Origin: Owenia fusiformis
Lineage: Eukaryota > Annelida > Polychaeta > Sabellida > Oweniidae
Length of the DNA: 60,000 nucleotides
Direction of reading: 5' to 3'
NCBI GenBank assembly: GCA_903813345.2
Contig: CAIIXF020000004.1
Span: 4,423,525 to 4,483,524 of the forward strand
Shown here piece by piece: positions 57,971-60,000 of this stretch. The position numbers were made by a program, and so were the translations under genes. Below the pieces are notes generated by a model that was given only the letters and a program-made list of their open reading frames with translations, was not told where the DNA came from and searched no databases. Every line of letters begins with the position of its first letter. The first letter of the stretch is position 1.

Positions 57971-57999
57971 CTGGAATATTAAAAAAAAAACAGAAGTGA

Positions 58000-58915
58000 G
58001 CAAGATAAATTCTCGTAATTGGAGTAAATGGCAACTGTATGGTGCTTAGAAAATGCAGAAGCGATTTAATGTTCTTCAATCAACCCATTCTTGTGGTAGA
58101 AAGTGCCATTTGTAGAATCCAATGTAACCCATTGGTTCTGTAATGGTGTAAATAAATTTGCAATTTGATTCTTTCTCTTGGCGTTTAGACAATTGTAAGA
58201 TGATTGATGCTGAAAGGGACTTCACTGTTAAATACTGTCATTTTATCACTTTTTCAGAAATCCACAGATGTCTTAAATCTTTAAACTCAATCAAGAAAAG
58301 TTCACAACGATGACAAACAGTCCAATCCATATGTGACCATATATTTACAAGTTCACGTTCGTTGAAACAGCGTAACTTTAACCTCCCTGTACCAATCGAA
58401 TCGAGTCAGGATGAACATAATTGAAAAGATTTCACAAAGTTAGATTAGAATCTATCCCCATGGTCTCCATTTAGATTATCCAATTTAGGATTTGGCTTAG
58501 AGTGAGTCAAGCAAAAAACACTTGTATATATTAACAAAAAATCAAGATGTCACTTATGTTCTTTTATATTAAAAACTGGATTAAGAAAATAGCACCCATA
58601 AGCTTTTAACCACCATGCCATCTATTAATTAACTCAAATAAACATGAATTTTGAAAAAACGATTTCTGTATTGTGTATTTTCGAATGTAAGAGTGCCAAT
58701 GGCCTTCTCGATCGTGAAATCGAGTTCATGAAATTGAATTATATTGCTATATAATATCTCACCACTAAGTGAGCCGTCTAATGAAGTAACGAATGTATCT
58801 AATGGCTCATTAACTTTTTTTTCAATCTATCCAGTTCACGGTGACATATTGTGAAAGGCGCTCGACCATTTGAACGATGAAGCATACTACACTTTACTAG
58901 CGCGTAAGATTTGAG
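58000..58915. other. No feature recognised
   Basis: AT-rich flank of the LINE insertion, with no gene or repeat that I can identify. Confidence 0.35.
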
Positions 58916-58920
58916 AAAGA

Positions 58921-59062
58921 TAGTAGGGAGTTTAAGCTTGCAATGTTTTTCACAACCTAAACAGAACGGAAAATATTTAAGCGATGCATTTGTATGGGCG
59001 ACTGGTCATACGTATAGGTTCGCGTTTTGATTTTATACGCAAGCTTAACCTCCCTATTGTTG
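58921..59062. repeat. Short inverted repeat, arms about 20 bp
   Basis: AGTAGGGAGTTTAAGCTTGC near 58922 pairs with GCAAGCTTAACCTCCCTATT near 59040. The 100-bp spacer is not coding. It may be the ends of a small MITE. Confidence 0.5.
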
Positions 59063-59064
59063 AT

Positions 59065-59490
59065 ACATTTTTCTAGTTGTCTTTAAATTTCGGACCATTT
59101 TGAATTTTATAATGTTTAATGTAATTCAGAAGTGTTCATCATATACAGCTTGTACACGGATTAACTAAGATTTGGTTCATGTGAACAAGATTATAATTAA
59201 ATTTGATTTAATGTATTCATACCACTGGGTCCAGATATTTTAACATGGCCATATTTGAATAAACTATTCTGAAACACTACATTGGCCTTTTTTCGCAAAC
59301 AAAATTTTTTCTTAACTTATTTTACGAGTTTTTATGTCACCGCCAAAAAGTGTTGTCATATTGTGGTGGTCTCCGTTTTTTTGACAGTGGTTAGTGCTTG
59401 GCGGTTGGCGATCGGCGCCTGTTACAAATTCTTAGCTTACAACTTCCAATAACTTAACAATTACTGTTAAGACTGACTTAATTTTTTTTC
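59065..59490. other. No gene; GC-richer GCGGTTGGCGATCGGCGCC motif
   Basis: The motif at 59400-59419 resembles the inverted CCAACCGCCGAACACTAAA-type words near 54580. This hints at one more dispersed repeat with only two visible copies. Confidence 0.35.
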
Positions 59491-59492
59491 AA

Positions 59493-60000
59493 AATCATCT
59501 ATAAGTTTATAGAAGTTCAAGTCTGACTTTATAGCTAAGATTTGACCTTCAACAATGACCTTCTCAAGGTCAAAAAGGTCTTTTTTAAACTTGCTTCAAA
59601 TTGACCATTTTTCTAAATCATCTACAAGTTATCAGAAGTTCAAATCTGACTTTAGATTTGGGATTTGACCTACATCGACCTCCTCAAGGTCAAAAAGGTA
59701 TTTTTTCAACTTGCTTGAAATAGACCACATTTCCAAAATCATCTACAAGTTCTCAAAAGCTCAAATCTGACTATATATTTGATCCTCAATGACAATCTCA
59801 AGGTAAAAAAAGATTTGACCTTCAATGACCTTCTCAAGGTCAAAAAGGCATTTTTTCATCTTGCTTCTAATTGACCAATATGTTTTTTTCAAAATCATCT
59901 ACAAGTTCTCAGAAGGTCAAATCTGACTTTAGATTTGATATTTCACCTTCAATGATCTTCTCCGGGTCAAAAAGGTATTTTTTCAACTTGCTTCAAATTG
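59493..60000 (+). repeat. Minisatellite, period about 122 bp, running off the window
   Basis: AAATCATCTACAAGTT-type starts occur at about 59493, 59615, 59737 and 59893. Each unit holds AAATCTGACTTTA, TTTGACCTTCAATGACC, CTTCTCAAGGTCAAAAAGG and TTCAACTTGCTTC. The third unit is longer (156 bp) because GATTTGACCTTCAATGACC and CTTCTCAAGGT are partly duplicated. The array continues past the right edge. Confidence 0.88.

Larger units (their letters stand above)
56056..57989 (+). mobile_element. 5'-truncated non-LTR retrotransposon (LINE) with target duplication
   Basis: The insertion starts at 56056 and ends with a run of ten A at about 57981-57990. It is bounded by a 9-bp direct repeat, ACAGAAGTG, at 56047-56055 and 57990-57998. 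That repeat, the poly(A) tail and the missing 5' end are the hallmarks of target-primed reverse transcription. The apurinic endonuclease domain, any ORF1 and the N-terminal RT motifs are missing. The remaining ORF is uninterrupted, which suggests a fairly recent event. Confidence 0.92.

Overview
The window looks like gene-poor, AT-rich nuclear DNA from an animal, most likely a marine invertebrate. This rests on what is present (mariner-type, pogo/Tigger-like and TTAA-flanked DNA elements, a Penelope-like GIY-YIG gene, a Jockey/CR1-type LINE, tRNA-like SINE fragments) and on what is absent: no operons, no dense coding, no long host ORFs. The AAGGTCA-rich minisatellite at the right end is reminiscent of molluscs, but I cannot assign a phylum. 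I found no convincing complete host gene. The only protein-coding stretches with recognisable homology are a LINE reverse transcriptase (56057-57778), a Penelope-like endonuclease fragment (39925-40362) and a mariner transposase remnant (26587-26880). A small ORF with a signal-peptide-like start (12170-12409, minus) is the only weak candidate for a host exon.

Left part (1-20 kb). Non-coding repeats dominate, mostly inverted-repeat (foldback/MITE) elements, several nested: 41-1468 with 131-696 inside it; 6296-6668 and its interrupted relative 13887-14754, which carries a 501-bp insertion; 9520-10260; a 1.4-kb foldback built of AAAGCGTAACA-like subrepeats (10482-11906); and a palindrome-within-palindrome element (15328-16062) with a relative at 7417-7874.

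Middle part (19.5-50 kb). A family of TA-flanked elements with CAGGGTGGGCCA ends occurs at 19.5, 23.0-24.5, 25.7-26.0 and 28.6 kb. A deleted mariner lies at 26.2-27.3 kb. The major structure is a direct tandem duplication. Unit 1 spans about 28109-33488 (5.4 kb). Unit 2 starts at 33489 and ends near 49800 because it has been expanded by insertions at about 33.8-35.0, 37.0-37.3, 38.0-38.8, 39.0-45.2 and 45.8-49.35 kb. Each unit serves as the unoccupied reference for insertions in the other, so several element boundaries and one 6-bp target duplication can be read directly. Diverged pieces of the same unit also occur at 22.2-25.2 kb.

Right part (50-60 kb). There is a 277-bp TTAA-flanked MITE (50554-50830), an inverted array of a roughly 23-bp CACCTGCGGTATATGGCATA-type unit (53.9-54.5 kb), a 5'-truncated but uninterrupted LINE with poly(A) and a 9-bp target-site duplication (56056-57989), and a roughly 122-bp minisatellite running off the right edge.

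The elements do not form a pathway. The window is best read as a layered record of insertions. All repeat relationships were found by eye, and the edges of diverged copies are approximate.
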